Part shown: piece after piece, positions 46,430 to 56,512 of the stretch
Layout of the letters: the number at the start of each line of letters is the position of its first letter
Position numbering within the stretch: position 1 is the first letter of the stretch
Source: Peribacillus butanolivorans
GTDB taxonomy: Bacteria > Bacillota > Bacilli > Bacillales > DSM-1321
NCBI RefSeq assembly: GCF_001273755.1
Contig: NZ_LGYA01000001.1
Coordinates: 2,969,667 to 3,033,666, forward strand
Reading direction: 5' to 3'
DNA length: 64,000 bases
Notes under the pieces: generated by a model
Seen by the model: only the letters and a program-made list of their open reading frames with translations
What the model was told of the DNA's origin: nothing
The model's database searches: none
Program-made: the position numbers and the translations under genes

Positions 46430-46983
46430 ATGAAATGGAAAATCTCCTTCCACCAAATGGATATTGCCTTTGGATAACCATATATTAATTTTCATTTCGC
46501 AGAACAAAAGGATAGAAAAAGCCGGCTAATCTCAACCAGATATAGTTATTTTACCTGAACTTTGAACAGTTGGATACGACTTAACTAGATTGAATGAGAT
46601 TGCGGATGAAGAAGCAGAAAAAACGATTACATTCATTTGTTATAACATACGTTTACAAGGATGGCAGTGAGTCCATACCGTTCAAAAGGTGCGGAAGTTC
46701 TATTCGTATCCGCCGAGTGGCCCAAACCGAGGCTCGATCATTAGGGACCGATAAAGGGTCAGCCGTGCCATGGAGAACCAAGCCTACGTTTTAGCATTAA
46801 ATCGTTCAGGGTCCAATTTTAATAAAATATTTGCCGAACAATCCCTGATTATAGATCCATGGGGGAATATCGTAAGTGAAGCCGGCGAAGAAAGAACGCC
46901 TAACAGGTACCCTGGACCTCTCAAAAGTAACGGAAGTATGTAACAAAACTGAATTCGAAGAACTTCGTGCGGATTATTATTAA
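46430..46983 (+). pseudogene. mtnU: Decayed mtnU (nitrilase-family omega-amidase of methionine salvage)
   Basis: Across three frames the plus strand still spells a carbon-nitrogen hydrolase. MKWKISFHQMDIAFG is followed by a stop. Then come AEQK...KAG, the catalytic-Glu segment DIVILPEL, GYDLTRLNEIADEEAEKTI, YKDG...FRCGS, MENQAYVLALNRSGSN, SLIIDPWGNIVSEAGEE and LTGTLDLSKVTEV, and a C-terminal ADYY before TAA. At least four frameshifts and several stops interrupt it. In B. subtilis mtnU lies next to mtnE, which fits this position exactly. Confidence 0.85.
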
Positions 46984-47061
46984 ATTACCCATTGACAAAC
47001 TATTTAAAAAGTTGATATTATTTTCCCGAAGATTAAAATTTCAGAAAACATTTACATTTAA

Positions 47062-47264
47062 CTCTTATCAAGAGCAGGCTGAGGGATAAAGGCCCTATGA
47101 AGCCCAGCAACCGACTGTAATACCATTGTGAAATGGGGCGGAGTTTCCGCCGGATTATAAATCCACAGGGCACGGTGCTAATTCCACCAGAAAGCAATAT
47201 TTCTGGAAGATAAGAGGTCCGAAGCTAAAACTTCTGCCTCTTTCTATATGAAAGAGGCTTTTTC
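47062..47264 (+). promoter_or_regulatory. SAM-I (S-box) riboswitch upstream of mtnKA
   Basis: Closing helix CTCTTATC/GATAAGAG (47062-47069 with 47208-47215). Signatures GCAGGCTGAGGGA, GCCCAGCAACCG and GGCACGGTGCTAATTCCA. Terminator GCCTCTTTC/GAAAGAGGC plus U run at 47236-47264, 33 bases before mtnK. The aptamer resembles the mtnW leader closely, including the long P3 arm. Confidence 0.95.
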
Positions 47265-47296
47265 ATTTTTATTTTAAATATTTGGAGGGGAAAATA

Positions 47297-48499
47297 ATGA
47301 CTTTAAACCATTCGAACTTTGAATTACTGTCAAATGAAACTGCAATAACCCTTGCAAAAAAACTAGGGTTGGTCAAAACAGATGCCACTTTAAACTGTAG
47401 AGAGATTGGCGATGGAAACTTAAATTATGTTTTTCATATTACAGACACAGCCACAAAAAAAGGAATTATAATCAAACAAGCGATTCCTTATGCAAAGGTA
47501 CTTGGTGAAAGTTGGCCGCTGACCTTAAAAAGGGCTGCAATTGAAGCAAATGCACTTATCCATTTCAAGAGCTATTGTCCAGAATTTGTACCGCAAGTCT
47601 ATTATTCTGATGAACAGCTTGCTATCACAATCATGGAAGACCTCTCACACTTAAAAATTGCGAGAACAGGCTTAATCGATGGCGATCAATTTCCATTACT
47701 ATCTCAACATATTGGTGAGTATGTTGCGAAAACGGCATTTTACACATCTGATTTGCATTTAGAACCGTCTGCGAAAAAAGAAGTGGCCCGAAACTTCACG
47801 AATCCTGAACTCTGCAAAATTACTGAAGTTTTTGTTTTCACGGATCCTTTTTTTGAAGAACTACCGGGTGAGTATGAAGTAGAATTGACGGATGCTGCCA
47901 AAAGCATTTGGAATGATCAAGAAGTAATACTTGAAGTCGCTAAGCTGAAACAAAGCTTTGAAACCGAACAGGAAGCCTTACTTCATGGAGATTTACATAC
48001 GGGAAGTATATTTGCAAGTGATACCGAAACGAAGATTATTGATCCTGAATTCGCTTTTTATGGACCAGTTGGGTTTGATCTTGGCCAATACACAGCAAAC
48101 CTTCTATTCCAGGCAGTTACACGTAATCCCGCTGGAAAAGAGGAAATTTTCACACACCTCCAAGAATTTTGGGATACTTTTGAAGAGACATATACTAGTC
48201 TTTGGAATACCCAAAACAAAAGTCCGTTTCGTCAAGTAAATGGTTATCTATCATATGTGCTCACTAAATTCAGAAAAGATGCATATGGTTTTGCTGGCTG
48301 TGAGCTGATTCGGAGAACAATAGGCTTATCTCATGTTGCAGATTTAAATGTTATTGAAGATAAAGAAACAAGAATCGCTGCCAAAACGGCTACATTGAAA
48401 ATTGGTGCTTTTTTAATTAAAAAAAGGGAAGAATTAGATGTTCCAGCTGTGATTGAAGCATTGAAGCAACATACACTGCCTACTTATTCAACCCTTTAA
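47297..48499 (+). CDS. mtnK: 5-methylthioribose kinase
   Basis: Phosphorylates methylthioribose, entering methionine salvage. 400 residues of the aminoglycoside-phosphotransferase-like kinase fold. [10 protein letters not shown]-lobe loop, Lys in [19 protein letters not shown], catalytic [12 protein letters not shown] and metal-binding [15 protein letters not shown]. The start is the ATG at 47297 after GGAGGGG; five further in-frame codons upstream overlap that site. First gene of the mtnKA operon. Confidence 0.96.
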   Translation: MTLNHSNFELLSNETAITLAKKLGLVKTDATLNCREIGDGNLNYVFHITDTATKKGIIIKQAIPYAKVLGESWPLTLKRAAIEANALIHFKSYCPEFVPQVYYSDEQLAITIMEDLSHLKIARTGLIDGDQFPLLSQHIGEYVAKTAFYTSDLHLEPSAKKEVARNFTNPELCKITEVFVFTDPFFEELPGEYEVELTDAAKSIWNDQEVILEVAKLKQSFETEQEALLHGDLHTGSIFASDTETKIIDPEFAFYGPVGFDLGQYTANLLFQAVTRNPAGKEEIFTHLQEFWDTFEETYTSLWNTQNKSPFRQVNGYLSYVLTKFRKDAYGFAGCELIRRTIGLSHVADLNVIEDKETRIAAKTATLKIGAFLIKKREELDVPAVIEALKQHTLPTYSTL

Positions 48500-48513
48500 A
48501 AGGAGAACTACAT

Positions 48514-49560
48514 ATGACGACGACAACAGCCTTACCTTATTCCGTTCAATGGGATGATACTCATATAACTTTATTAAATCAACAGGCCTTACCTACAATT
48601 ACAGAATTCATTAAACTTTATTCCGTTGAGGATGTATTTAACAGCATTTTGACATTAAAGGTCCGCGGTGCCCCAGCAATTGGTCTAACTGCAGCATTCG
48701 GTGTCGCACTTGGAGCGAATCAGGATGGTTCAACTGATTTAGGGGAATTCAAACAAAATGTAACTAAACATATTAAAAAACTAGCTTCTTCACGCCCTAC
48801 TGCAGTCAACCTTTTTTGGGCGTTAAAAAGGATGGAAAACATTTTGCAAGCAGCCAAGAGTATTCCAACTGCCAAAGAGGCACTTATACTGGAAGCAAAA
48901 GCAATCTTTACAGAAGATGAAGAAATGTGCCGAAAAATCGGGGAACATGGTTTATCCTTATTTGCTGAAGGAGATTCCATATTAACGCATTGCAACGCTG
49001 GGGGAATTGCCACTGCTCGCTATGGTACAGCCTTGGCTCCCTTCCATCTAGCGAAAGAAAGATCCTTTCCGATAAAGGTATATGCATGTGAAACAAGACC
49101 TGTCCTGCAAGGGGCACGTTTGACTGCTTGGGAACTAATGCAATCTGGAGTGGACGTCACTTTAATCTCTGACAATATGGCTGCTCATACCATTCATCAT
49201 AAACAAATCAATGGCATTATAGTTGGTGCTGATAGGATTGCGGCAAACGGAGATACTGCTAATAAAATCGGGACCTTGGGATTGGCAATATTAGCTAATC
49301 ATTACGGTATCCCATTCTATGTGGCCGCTCCTTCAAGCACTTTCGACCTTTCCCTTGAATCTGGCACATCCATCCCGATTGAGGAGCGGAATGGGGACGA
49401 GATTACCTTCATTCAGGGAGTAAAGATAGCCCCAGATAATGTAAAGACATTCAATCCAGCCTTTGACGTCACACCGAATCATCTAATCACGAGCATCATA
49501 ACAGAAAACGGTATTATTTCACCAGACTATGTGAAAAACATTCCGCTTTTTGTCAATTGA
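48514..49560 (+). CDS. mtnA: 5-methylthioribose-1-phosphate isomerase
   Basis: Isomerises methylthioribose-1-phosphate to the ribulose form. 348 residues of the eIF2B-alpha-like family with the two catalytic residues in place: Cys160 ([15 protein letters not shown]) and Asp240 ([18 protein letters not shown]). AAGGAGA precedes the ATG, 14 bases after mtnK. Confidence 0.97.
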   Translation: MTTTTALPYSVQWDDTHITLLNQQALPTITEFIKLYSVEDVFNSILTLKVRGAPAIGLTAAFGVALGANQDGSTDLGEFKQNVTKHIKKLASSRPTAVNLFWALKRMENILQAAKSIPTAKEALILEAKAIFTEDEEMCRKIGEHGLSLFAEGDSILTHCNAGGIATARYGTALAPFHLAKERSFPIKVYACETRPVLQGARLTAWELMQSGVDVTLISDNMAAHTIHHKQINGIIVGADRIAANGDTANKIGTLGLAILANHYGIPFYVAAPSSTFDLSLESGTSIPIEERNGDEITFIQGVKIAPDNVKTFNPAFDVTPNHLITSIITENGIISPDYVKNIPLFVN

Positions 49561-49593
49561 GCCAGGTTTCATCTTTTAGATGAAACTAATCAT

Positions 49594-49629
49594 AACGAGG
49601 CGGAATCGCATATGTGATTTCGCCTCGTT
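49594..49629 (+). terminator. Terminator of mtnKA
   Basis: AACGAGGCG.AATC/GATT.CGCCTCGTT stem-loop 34 bases after mtnA. Confidence 0.85.
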
Positions 49630-49751
49630 CATTTTACTATGATATTTATATTTATTCTTGCGAGGTTCTTTATAAAAGATTCTATATTATTAAATCAAGC
49701 TTAATTTTTCAAAAAATTGATTAAATATTAACAAATAGTGATCAGCACTTC

Positions 49752-50639
49752 TTACCTTGAAAAAAATTCTTGAAGTGCCTCCTTATTTTTAGTGTAGTCC
49801 ATTTTCAAAACCGCTCCAGATTGGGGATATATTTCATCTTTATAGCTTCCTTCAACTGGAATCCTTAAGGTTTCTACAGAATCTGGGGATTGGAAGACAA
49901 CTTGAGAGCCCATTTCCATAATCGTTTTCATCCCAATATCCGTATCTAGGTAGGACATCCCTTTTTCAATAATACTAGGTAGGGCGACCATCCCTTCAAA
50001 GGATGAGATTTGATTAATAAATCCCGTTTTTAATTGAACTAATACTTCCTGTTGACGCGCAACCCGTCCAAAATCACTTTCATCATCATGTCGGAAACGG
50101 ACATATTTCAATATTTCCTCACCATGTAATACATTTTTACCGGTGCTGGCTTCAATGCTCATATCATCAATAATTTCCTGATTCACATCTACCATCACAC
50201 CATCTGGGGCAAGTAGGTCAACCATCTTTACGAATCCCTTAAAATCAATTACTGCAACATGATCGACTTTAACATCAAAATTTTCTTGTATTGTTTTCTT
50301 AAGTAGTTCACTGCCACCATAATAATAAGCAGCATTTATTTTGTTATATCCGTATTTATAACCCGGTATTTTCACATAACTATCACGCATAATAGAAGCC
50401 AGTTTTAGCTTCTGCTGCTGAGGAAAGTAGCGTGCTAGTATCACAGCATCTGCCCGAGAATCCTCCTCTCCACGAGAATCGACACCAATCAATAGAAATG
50501 TTTTCATATTTTCTTGGCTCTCTTCTTTGGAAAGGTTTTTTTCCGTATTTTTATTCTTATTTAGTTGGGGAACAGGCGAATATGAACAACCAGCCAGCAT
50601 TAAGATAATTAAACATATGAACAGTACCTTCTCTTTCAT
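49752..50639 (-). CDS. LytR-CpsA-Psr (LCP) family protein with a lipoprotein signal
   Basis: 295 residues. LCP enzymes attach teichoic acids or capsule to peptidoglycan outside the membrane. The LCP core is clear: FLLIGVDSRGEEDSRADAVILA, LKLASIMRDSYVKIPGY, KINAAYYYGG, LKYVRFRHDDESDFGRVARQQ. The N-terminus is a lipobox (LMLAGC, Cys18) rather than the usual single transmembrane anchor. GAGGTGAGG precedes the ATG. Monocistronic, convergent with mtnKA. Confidence 0.92.
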   Translation of the reverse strand: MKEKVLFICLIILMLAGCSYSPVPQLNKNKNTEKNLSKEESQENMKTFLLIGVDSRGEEDSRADAVILARYFPQQQKLKLASIMRDSYVKIPGYKYGYNKINAAYYYGGSELLKKTIQENFDVKVDHVAVIDFKGFVKMVDLLAPDGVMVDVNQEIIDDMSIEASTGKNVLHGEEILKYVRFRHDDESDFGRVARQQEVLVQLKTGFINQISSFEGMVALPSIIEKGMSYLDTDIGMKTIMEMGSQVVFQSPDSVETLRIPVEGSYKDEIYPQSGAVLKMDYTKNKEALQEFFSR

Positions 50640-50704
50640 ATCCTCACCTCATCGGTAAAAGTAACCATATTTTCCCCTTATATTGAAGTATTATGCAATT
50701 AACG

Positions 50705-50744
50705 ATAAACAGCCTGTCAACGGTAATCGCTGACAGGCTGTTTA
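50705..50744 (-). terminator. Terminator of the S41 protease gene
   Basis: AAACAGCCTGTCA/TGACAGGCTGTTT perfect stem, 9 bases past the stop. Confidence 0.9.
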
Positions 50745-50752
50745 TACTCAAA

Positions 50753-52237
50753 TTATTTGATTTCCTTCTTTAAAACTTCCACTGCTTTTTTCACTTGTGT
50801 ATCATTTTCAAGGATTTTCTCCCGGATGACCTGCATTAATTTCACGGTTGTATCGTCTTTGATAATACCTGTTTCTTTAACCTTTTGTTCTTTTTGGAAT
50901 TCTTTAACGGCATTTGTTGTTTCTTCATCAAAGAATCCATCTATCTTACCTGGATTATAGCCTGCTGCTTTCAGCATTTCTTCAGCTGCCTTTACTTCAC
51001 TGGAAGAATCAGATGCTTTCAATTCCTTATCCGGCGAAATATATGGAAGGCTGGCATAATCAGGAAGATTCACTTTAATATCCGGCTTGATTCCTTTTTT
51101 ATGAATCCAATTACCTTCAGGAGTCAGCCATTTTGCAGCCGTGTATTTAAAGTTAGATCCATCATCGAAGTCTTCGGCTGTTTGCACAGTTCCTTTCCCA
51201 AATGATTTAACACCTATTAAAGGAATATCCGCCGATTCACTGACAGCCGCTGCGACAATTTCAGATGCACTTGCACTGCCATCATCAATCAATACGACTA
51301 CTGGAATCTTTATCTCTCCATTATTCTTCGATTTAAAGACTTCTTTTTTCCCGCTGCGATCCTCAACTTGAAGAACTACTTCCCCATTTGGAATAAACAA
51401 GCTTGCCATATCTATAGCTTGGTCGAGTAATCCACCAGGGTTACCACGCAAGTCTAAGATAAGGCCTTTCATATCTTTCTTGGACATATCATTAAGCGCT
51501 GTTTCCAGCTCTTGAACAGTATGCTCAGAAAAACTAGTTACCTGGATTTTGGCAACTCCATCATCAAGCATTTCGGAATAAACTGTTTCAATTGGAATGG
51601 TATCACGCTTAATCGTAAGATCAATCGGTTCCGATTCACCAGCTCTTGAGATAGATAGTTCCACTTTCGTTCCTTTTTCACCTCTGATTTTCAGGACAGC
51701 TTCAGAAGAGCTTAATCCTTCAACGCTTTTACCGTCAACACTTAAAATAATGTCATTAGGTTTTATCCCTGCTTTTTCTGCTGGAGACCCTTTTATCGGT
51801 GAGACGACCATAATTTTTCCATCCTGCTCCTGTATCTCAGCACCGATTCCTTCAAAAGATGAAGAGATGCTCTCATGGAAACTCGATGCTTCCTTTTTAT
51901 CCATATAAGCAGAGTATGGGTCATCCAATGATTTGATCATTCCATTAATTGCCCCGTCAACCAGCTTGTCTTGATCAATCTCTTCATAGTAGTTATCTTT
52001 TATCGTATCGTATGTAGAATACAGCTTTTCAAATTCCGAATGTTTATTCGATGCTAATGGATCTACTTTTTCATCTCCAAAGGTCAAGGCTATTGTAGTA
52101 ATCCCTGCGGTTAGAAATATGAGTAAGAAAATCCCCATAATGAACGTAAACTTCTTTATTTTTATGAATTTCCCTGCCTCTTTAGGCTGTTTTTGATTTT
52201 CTTCTTCCACTGAAGCCTCACCACTTTCATTCTTCAT
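50753..52237 (-). CDS. S41-family carboxyl-terminal processing protease (CtpA/CtpB-like)
   Basis: 494 residues: N-terminal membrane anchor (about 33-52), PDZ domain (GIGAEIQEQDGKIMVVSPIKGSPAEKAGIKPNDIIL), S41 catalytic domain with nucleophile Ser in DDGSASASE and Lys in FGKGTVQ, then a peptidoglycan-binding repeat (AAEEMLKAAGYNPGKIDGFFDEETTNAVKEFQ). In bacilli, CtpB cleaves SpoIVFA during sporulation and CtpA has a separate vegetative role. Which one this is cannot be told here. The ATG at 52237 lacks a good site; a GTG at 52210 with GGTGAGG is an alternative start. Confidence 0.92.
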   Translation of the reverse strand: MKNESGEASVEEENQKQPKEAGKFIKIKKFTFIMGIFLLIFLTAGITTIALTFGDEKVDPLASNKHSEFEKLYSTYDTIKDNYYEEIDQDKLVDGAINGMIKSLDDPYSAYMDKKEASSFHESISSSFEGIGAEIQEQDGKIMVVSPIKGSPAEKAGIKPNDIILSVDGKSVEGLSSSEAVLKIRGEKGTKVELSISRAGESEPIDLTIKRDTIPIETVYSEMLDDGVAKIQVTSFSEHTVQELETALNDMSKKDMKGLILDLRGNPGGLLDQAIDMASLFIPNGEVVLQVEDRSGKKEVFKSKNNGEIKIPVVVLIDDGSASASEIVAAAVSESADIPLIGVKSFGKGTVQTAEDFDDGSNFKYTAAKWLTPEGNWIHKKGIKPDIKVNLPDYASLPYISPDKELKASDSSSEVKAAEEMLKAAGYNPGKIDGFFDEETTNAVKEFQKEQKVKETGIIKDDTTVKLMQVIREKILENDTQVKKAVEVLKKEIK

Positions 52238-52395
52238 GACGATATAAACTTTTTCTCTATTTTATCAGCTTTCAAGCTAATCGGAAAATATTAGTTATCA
52301 AAAAATCTTTTTTCACCATTTCGCGTAGGTAAAATCAGAAATAAAATTCTTAACCAAACCCATAATATTTCCCTGCCAATAATCTGTTAAATTAC

Positions 52396-52473
52396 AAAAA
52401 TGCGGATACCATGGAATAAATGAGTCTGTATCATAACTATCATCGTACAGCTTCATTTATTCCTGGTACCCGC
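52396..52473 (-). terminator. Long-stem terminator of deoD
   Basis: Arms 52402-52423 and 52453-52473 pair over about 21 bp with one mismatch and one bulge; five T follow on the minus strand. The stem is unusually long for a plain terminator. Confidence 0.75.
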
Positions 52474-52494
52474 AAATAAATTTACATCTTGATA

Positions 52495-53199
52495 TCAGTC
52501 CTGTATAGCTGCTTCTAATGCTACCTCAATCATTTCGTTAAATGTTGACTGGCGCTCCGCCGACGTCGTTTCCTCACCAGTTAATATGTGATCGGAAATG
52601 GTTAAAACAGAAAGAGCTTGACGTCCAAATTTAGCAGCAAGCGTGTATAGAGCTGCTGATTCCATTTCTATAGCTAGAATCTGATATTTCGCCCATTTTT
52701 CTAATTCACTATTATCGTTATAAAAGTGATCGGCCGTAAACACGTTACCCACCTTTAATTGCAAACCTTTGGCAATACCTGCCTCATAAGCTTTTCTTAG
52801 CAAATCGAAATTCGCTGTTGGAGCAAAATCGACTCCTCCGAATGTCAGGCGGTTCATTTGTGAATCCGTAGAAGCGCTCATTGCCAGGATTACATCTCTA
52901 ACTTTTACATCTTTCTGAATGGCACCAGCAGTCCCAACACGAATAAGCTTCTGCACATTATAGCTATTCATTAATTCATTTATGTAGATGGAAATGGATG
53001 GAACACCCATCCCTGTACCTTGGACAGAAATGCGTTTCCCTTTATATGTCCCTGTATATCCAAACATGTTACGTACTTCATTGTATAGTTTAGCATCTTC
53101 TAAAAATGTTTCTGCTATGTATTTTGCTCGTAACGGATCCCCAGGAAGTAAAACCGTTTCCGCAATTTCATGTTCTTTAGCACCAATATGTACGCTCAT
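52495..53199 (-). CDS. deoD: Purine nucleoside phosphorylase, DeoD type
   Basis: Cleaves purine (deoxy)nucleosides with phosphate. 234 residues, the normal hexameric-type length. N-terminal [30 protein letters not shown] with the phosphate Arg, [33 protein letters not shown] and [10 protein letters not shown] (catalytic Asp). AAGGAGG precedes the ATG. Monocistronic between its own terminator and the intergenic region before yozD. Confidence 0.97.
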   Translation of the reverse strand: MSVHIGAKEHEIAETVLLPGDPLRAKYIAETFLEDAKLYNEVRNMFGYTGTYKGKRISVQGTGMGVPSISIYINELMNSYNVQKLIRVGTAGAIQKDVKVRDVILAMSASTDSQMNRLTFGGVDFAPTANFDLLRKAYEAGIAKGLQLKVGNVFTADHFYNDNSELEKWAKYQILAIEMESAALYTLAAKFGRQALSVLTISDHILTGEETTSAERQSTFNEMIEVALEAAIQD

Positions 53200-53366
53200 A
53201 CAACTATGTCCTCCTTAACTTTTGATTGAAAAGATATTCAAAAACTACTATACCATATCAACCTCAAGATAGGAAAACAGAACCTTAATTTCAAGAGCCT
53301 GTAAGGGATTGAAATCTGGAATCTATTAAGAGGTCTAGAATAAGGCTCTTACATATAAAAATACAA

Positions 53367-53389
53367 ACAAAACGGCGGTGGTCCGCCGT
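53367..53389 (-). terminator. Terminator of yozD
   Basis: ACGGCGG/CCGCCGT stem with a TGGT loop and short T run. Confidence 0.75.
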
Positions 53390-53446
53390 CTTTTAAAATA
53401 TTTTTAGAATTAAGGGAAAGGAAGCTGCTAACCGTCTAATGACAGG

Positions 53447-53617
53447 TTACTCATCGACTTCTTCATCAATTATGCATTTTTCAAGAAGATATTCGAATGT
53501 GATGTCAGCAAGATCTTCAACTTCAGCTTCTGTTGGAAGATAGCCCCGTCTTATCAATTCTTGAAAGAAGAATTCCGCTATCTCTTCTGTATCAATAAAA
53601 ACCTCAATTTCTCGCAA
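53447..53617 (-). CDS. yozD: YozD-like small acidic protein
   Basis: 56 residues. (M)REIEVFIDTEEIAEFFFQE is followed by a RRGYLPTEAEVEDLADITF segment and a LLEKCIIDEEVDE end, the pattern of B. subtilis YozD. The start is a TTG at 53617 about eight bases after GGGGG; an overlapping out-of-frame ATG leads to a stop. No known function. In B. subtilis the gene lies near yodN, as here. The 200 bases upstream hold nothing recognisable. Confidence 0.8.
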   Translation of the reverse strand: MREIEVFIDTEEIAEFFFQELIRRGYLPTEAEVEDLADITFEYLLEKCIIDEEVDE

Positions 53618-53819
53618 ATCATCGCCCCCTTAATTAAAGGTGTATGAATGTATAGAGACAAATATTCCAGTAAGGCATTTCATTATAGAAAAACATATGA
53701 AAGTGTTTACTTTTCCATGAAAATTGCCTCCACTTATTATTATCTACTCCTGCCATTATTGAACAGAAGCTTTTGTATAGTAATTAGTTAAATGGCTTAT
53801 TAGAAGGGTGGAATACCTT

Positions 53820-54527
53820 TCACTTTGTTTGCTTTTTTTTATGATCTGGGTAAATTTCCTCTGCCGCTTTTTCAATTTTAGCAAGGGCGATTTTCATGAT
53901 ATGGTGATATTCATCATCGCCAAAATGTTCATAGAGCTTACAGTAATCATTATATAAATCTAACAGTCCATCGATCATTTCCTTTTTTTCATTTTTTGTC
54001 ATTGTCATTTCTCGCTCACCTTTACCAGGGTTGTTTTGTTTAGCAATGATAGCAAGCTCATTATTCTTTTTAGAAAGGAGCAGCCCTAATTTTCGAATAA
54101 TTGCATCTGCACGTTTGGCATCGGCTATTAAGGTCAATTCTTCTTCATGCGCTTCAAGCCATTCCCCGTCGGAGATTCGTGATAACTCATAGATCACATC
54201 CTCCCAGGCATTTTCCTTATAGCGCCATATTTCTGTTCGATAGCCGATAATCTTGAAATAATCCTGTTCATATCCATCTACCTGGACTAAGTCACCTAAT
54301 AAATATTTATACTCAATATCGATCTGTTCTCTTTGATAAAGGATTTCTCCTTCGTATTCATTTATGGATTGCAATGTTTTTTCAATATAAAGACCTTCAC
54401 TATAATTCACTTCATACACATAAGCACCATCGAGAAATTTTACATCGGTTATTTTCCCGACTGTCCCATACATTATTATTACGACTGTATCGCCTATTTT
54501 AAATTTCGGCTGTTTTTTCTTGCCCAT
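53820..54527 (-). CDS. yodN: YodN-like protein
   Basis: 235 residues, soluble. The N-terminal half contains two small SH3-like beta modules with the KIGDTVVIIMYGTVGKI and LLGDLVQVDGYEQDYFKI segments; the C-terminal half is helical and Lys/Glu-rich. This matches B. subtilis YodN in layout and context (yozD, yodN, yozE, yokU, kamA). The start is the ATG at 54527 with GGGGGA eight bases upstream; the ATG three codons earlier abuts that site. Function unknown. Confidence 0.8.
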   Translation of the reverse strand: MGKKKQPKFKIGDTVVIIMYGTVGKITDVKFLDGAYVYEVNYSEGLYIEKTLQSINEYEGEILYQREQIDIEYKYLLGDLVQVDGYEQDYFKIIGYRTEIWRYKENAWEDVIYELSRISDGEWLEAHEEELTLIADAKRADAIIRKLGLLLSKKNNELAIIAKQNNPGKGEREMTMTKNEKKEMIDGLLDLYNDYCKLYEHFGDDEYHHIMKIALAKIEKAAEEIYPDHKKKQTK

Positions 54528-54704
54528 AAGAGACATCCCCCAATATGGTCCTTATCGTTTGATTAGTAAATTATATGCACAAACAAACATGGAGGTTAAT
54601 AGAAAGAGGGGGGCATTTTGCTCATTTAGATACAAAAGTACTCTCATTTAATAAAGGGTCATTTCAATGCTAAAGTTATGTGGTGTTACTATTCATTCTC
54701 TACA

Positions 54705-54736
54705 TAAAAAAACCGTCTCATCGAATGAGACGGTTC
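54705..54736 (-). terminator. Terminator of the dCache kinase gene
   Basis: AACCGTCTCA/TGAGACGGTT stem and T run; it contains the kinase stop codon. Confidence 0.9.
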
Positions 54737-56484
54737 GTTGTAGGAATAGTCAGGATTACGTCTGTTCCTTGGCCATATGTACTTTCAATTTGAAATTTCC
54801 CTTTTAGTTCCTCCATAATTTGGATGCATGTCGCAACTCCCAGACCATTCCCTTCCAATTTTGTTGTATAAAAGGGCATACCGATATTTTTTATATTCTC
54901 GGGGCTAATTCCTATTCCATCATCACGAATGATTAATTTTATATATTGAGGAACGATTGTAAGATTTAATTCAATCTTCCCCTTAGAATCGAATGCTTCA
55001 CAAGAATTATTCAAGACATTCAAGAGAACTTGCCTCAATCGGTTTCGATCAGTATAAATATATATAGATTGTGTCACTGAATTAATGAATGTTACATGAG
55101 AACTAGGATTTGAAGAAGAATAGACATCTATAATTTCATCGAGGAAATCTTTTAGATCAAGTTTCTCCCATTCAAGCTGATGAGGCTTTGCTAAATCAAG
55201 AAGTTGAGTTACAAATACATTAACCCGATTGACTTCCTCAAGCATGACATCACTATACTTTACTATTAAAGTTTTATCATAATCCTGGCTCTTCAATAGT
55301 TGGAAGAACCCCTTTATTGTAGTCAATGGGTTCCTAATTTCATGGGCAACCCCTGCAGCTAGCTGACCTACATATTTCAACTTTTCCGTACGAACGATTT
55401 CCTTTTCACGATCCTCTATCGTTTCCATCATTCTCTGAAAAGCAAGGTTCAGTTTTACCATTTCTTCAAAGCTTCTTTTATTAGAAACGACGAATTCTTT
55501 TCCTTCAATAAATTCCTCTGTTGCTTCAACAAGATCTTGAACAGGTCGCACAAGAGTCTTTGTAAATAAATAGACCACTATAATGATTGATACAAATAAA
55601 ATCGTGTAAATGGTTAGATAACGTGACAAAAGATCATTCAAAGGCTGAAACACTTGTTTCTTATCAGCTCCCACAACTACAAACCATTTATTTTCCGTTT
55701 GTGCTAGCGTATGAACAGCCTGAATAGAATATATTTTCTCTCCATTCTCTGCACTGTACAAGTTATCCGTTTCAGAAGCTTCTATCAGTTTTGCTTTTGT
55801 TAATCCCATTTCCTCTAAGGTAGAATTCTGTTGGATGCCATGGGGATCTTTTTTGGAAACCATGATACCTTCTTGATTAATCATGAAAATGTTCACAGGA
55901 TACTTATCACTAATATCAACAGCTTTTCTCTCGATCATCTCCCAAAGGTTTTCTAAGCGGAAGGCCGAGGAGACAACACCAACCATTTGCCCTGTACGAC
56001 CATATACCGGTGCACTTAAAGTTATTATGGGTTCAGAATAAGCTCGTGTTTTATACACGTCAGAAAGAAATTCATTACCTTCTAGTGCTTCTTCAAACCA
56101 TATTCTCTCAGCTAAGTTAGCTCCGATCATTTTATTAGATGTATCTGCAATAACTTTACCTTCCAAATCCAAATACAAAGCTCCGTAATATTCCCCTTTT
56201 GCTCCAATGAACTTTTTTAGTTCATCAGACTTCTCTTCTTTTGATGAGCCAGGATTTATGATTACCGAATTTGCACTTAATAACTTCACATCACTATTCC
56301 GTTCGTTCAAATAACTATATGTTTCATTGACGAAATTAAGTGAACCTGCATTCAAGGCATTTTTTGCTTCTTTTTCAAGCAAAGAGCGTTGTGATCCATA
56401 GGAAATTATCCCCAATATCAGAACAGGTAGACTTGCTATAAGTAAAGAATAAAGCAAAATTCGGGTTTGAAGGCTTTTAAGCAT
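54718..56484 (-). CDS. dCache-type sensor histidine kinase (KinD-like)
   Basis: 588 residues: TM1 (about 9-28), large extracellular dCache sensor (about 35-280; YLDLEGKVIADTSNKMIG... PIITLSAPVYG... FMINQEGIMVSK), TM2 (288-308), HAMP (309-361), HisKA with His381 (AAGVAHEIRNPLTTIKGFF), and HATPase (LNVLNNSCEA, DDGIGISPE, GNGLGVATCIQIMEEL). The kinase core belongs to the orphan sporulation-kinase group (KinA-E), and the Cache sensor recalls KinD. No response regulator is adjacent, which supports a phosphorelay role but does not prove it. GGAACC-type site upstream is weak. Confidence 0.88.
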   Translation of the reverse strand: MLKSLQTRILLYSLLIASLPVLILGIISYGSQRSLLEKEAKNALNAGSLNFVNETYSYLNERNSDVKLLSANSVIINPGSSKEEKSDELKKFIGAKGEYYGALYLDLEGKVIADTSNKMIGANLAERIWFEEALEGNEFLSDVYKTRAYSEPIITLSAPVYGRTGQMVGVVSSAFRLENLWEMIERKAVDISDKYPVNIFMINQEGIMVSKKDPHGIQQNSTLEEMGLTKAKLIEASETDNLYSAENGEKIYSIQAVHTLAQTENKWFVVVGADKKQVFQPLNDLLSRYLTIYTILFVSIIIVVYLFTKTLVRPVQDLVEATEEFIEGKEFVVSNKRSFEEMVKLNLAFQRMMETIEDREKEIVRTEKLKYVGQLAAGVAHEIRNPLTTIKGFFQLLKSQDYDKTLIVKYSDVMLEEVNRVNVFVTQLLDLAKPHQLEWEKLDLKDFLDEIIDVYSSSNPSSHVTFINSVTQSIYIYTDRNRLRQVLLNVLNNSCEAFDSKGKIELNLTIVPQYIKLIIRDDGIGISPENIKNIGMPFYTTKLEGNGLGVATCIQIMEELKGKFQIESTYGQGTDVILTIPTTNRLIR

Positions 56485-56512
56485 CCTTCGGTTCCCCCTA
56501 TTCCTGATCTCC

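Noticed and set aside
46594..46794. 66-codon frame between mtnE and mtnK
   Set aside because: It is an out-of-frame passage through the decayed mtnU; its VYKDG segment is part of the pseudogene.
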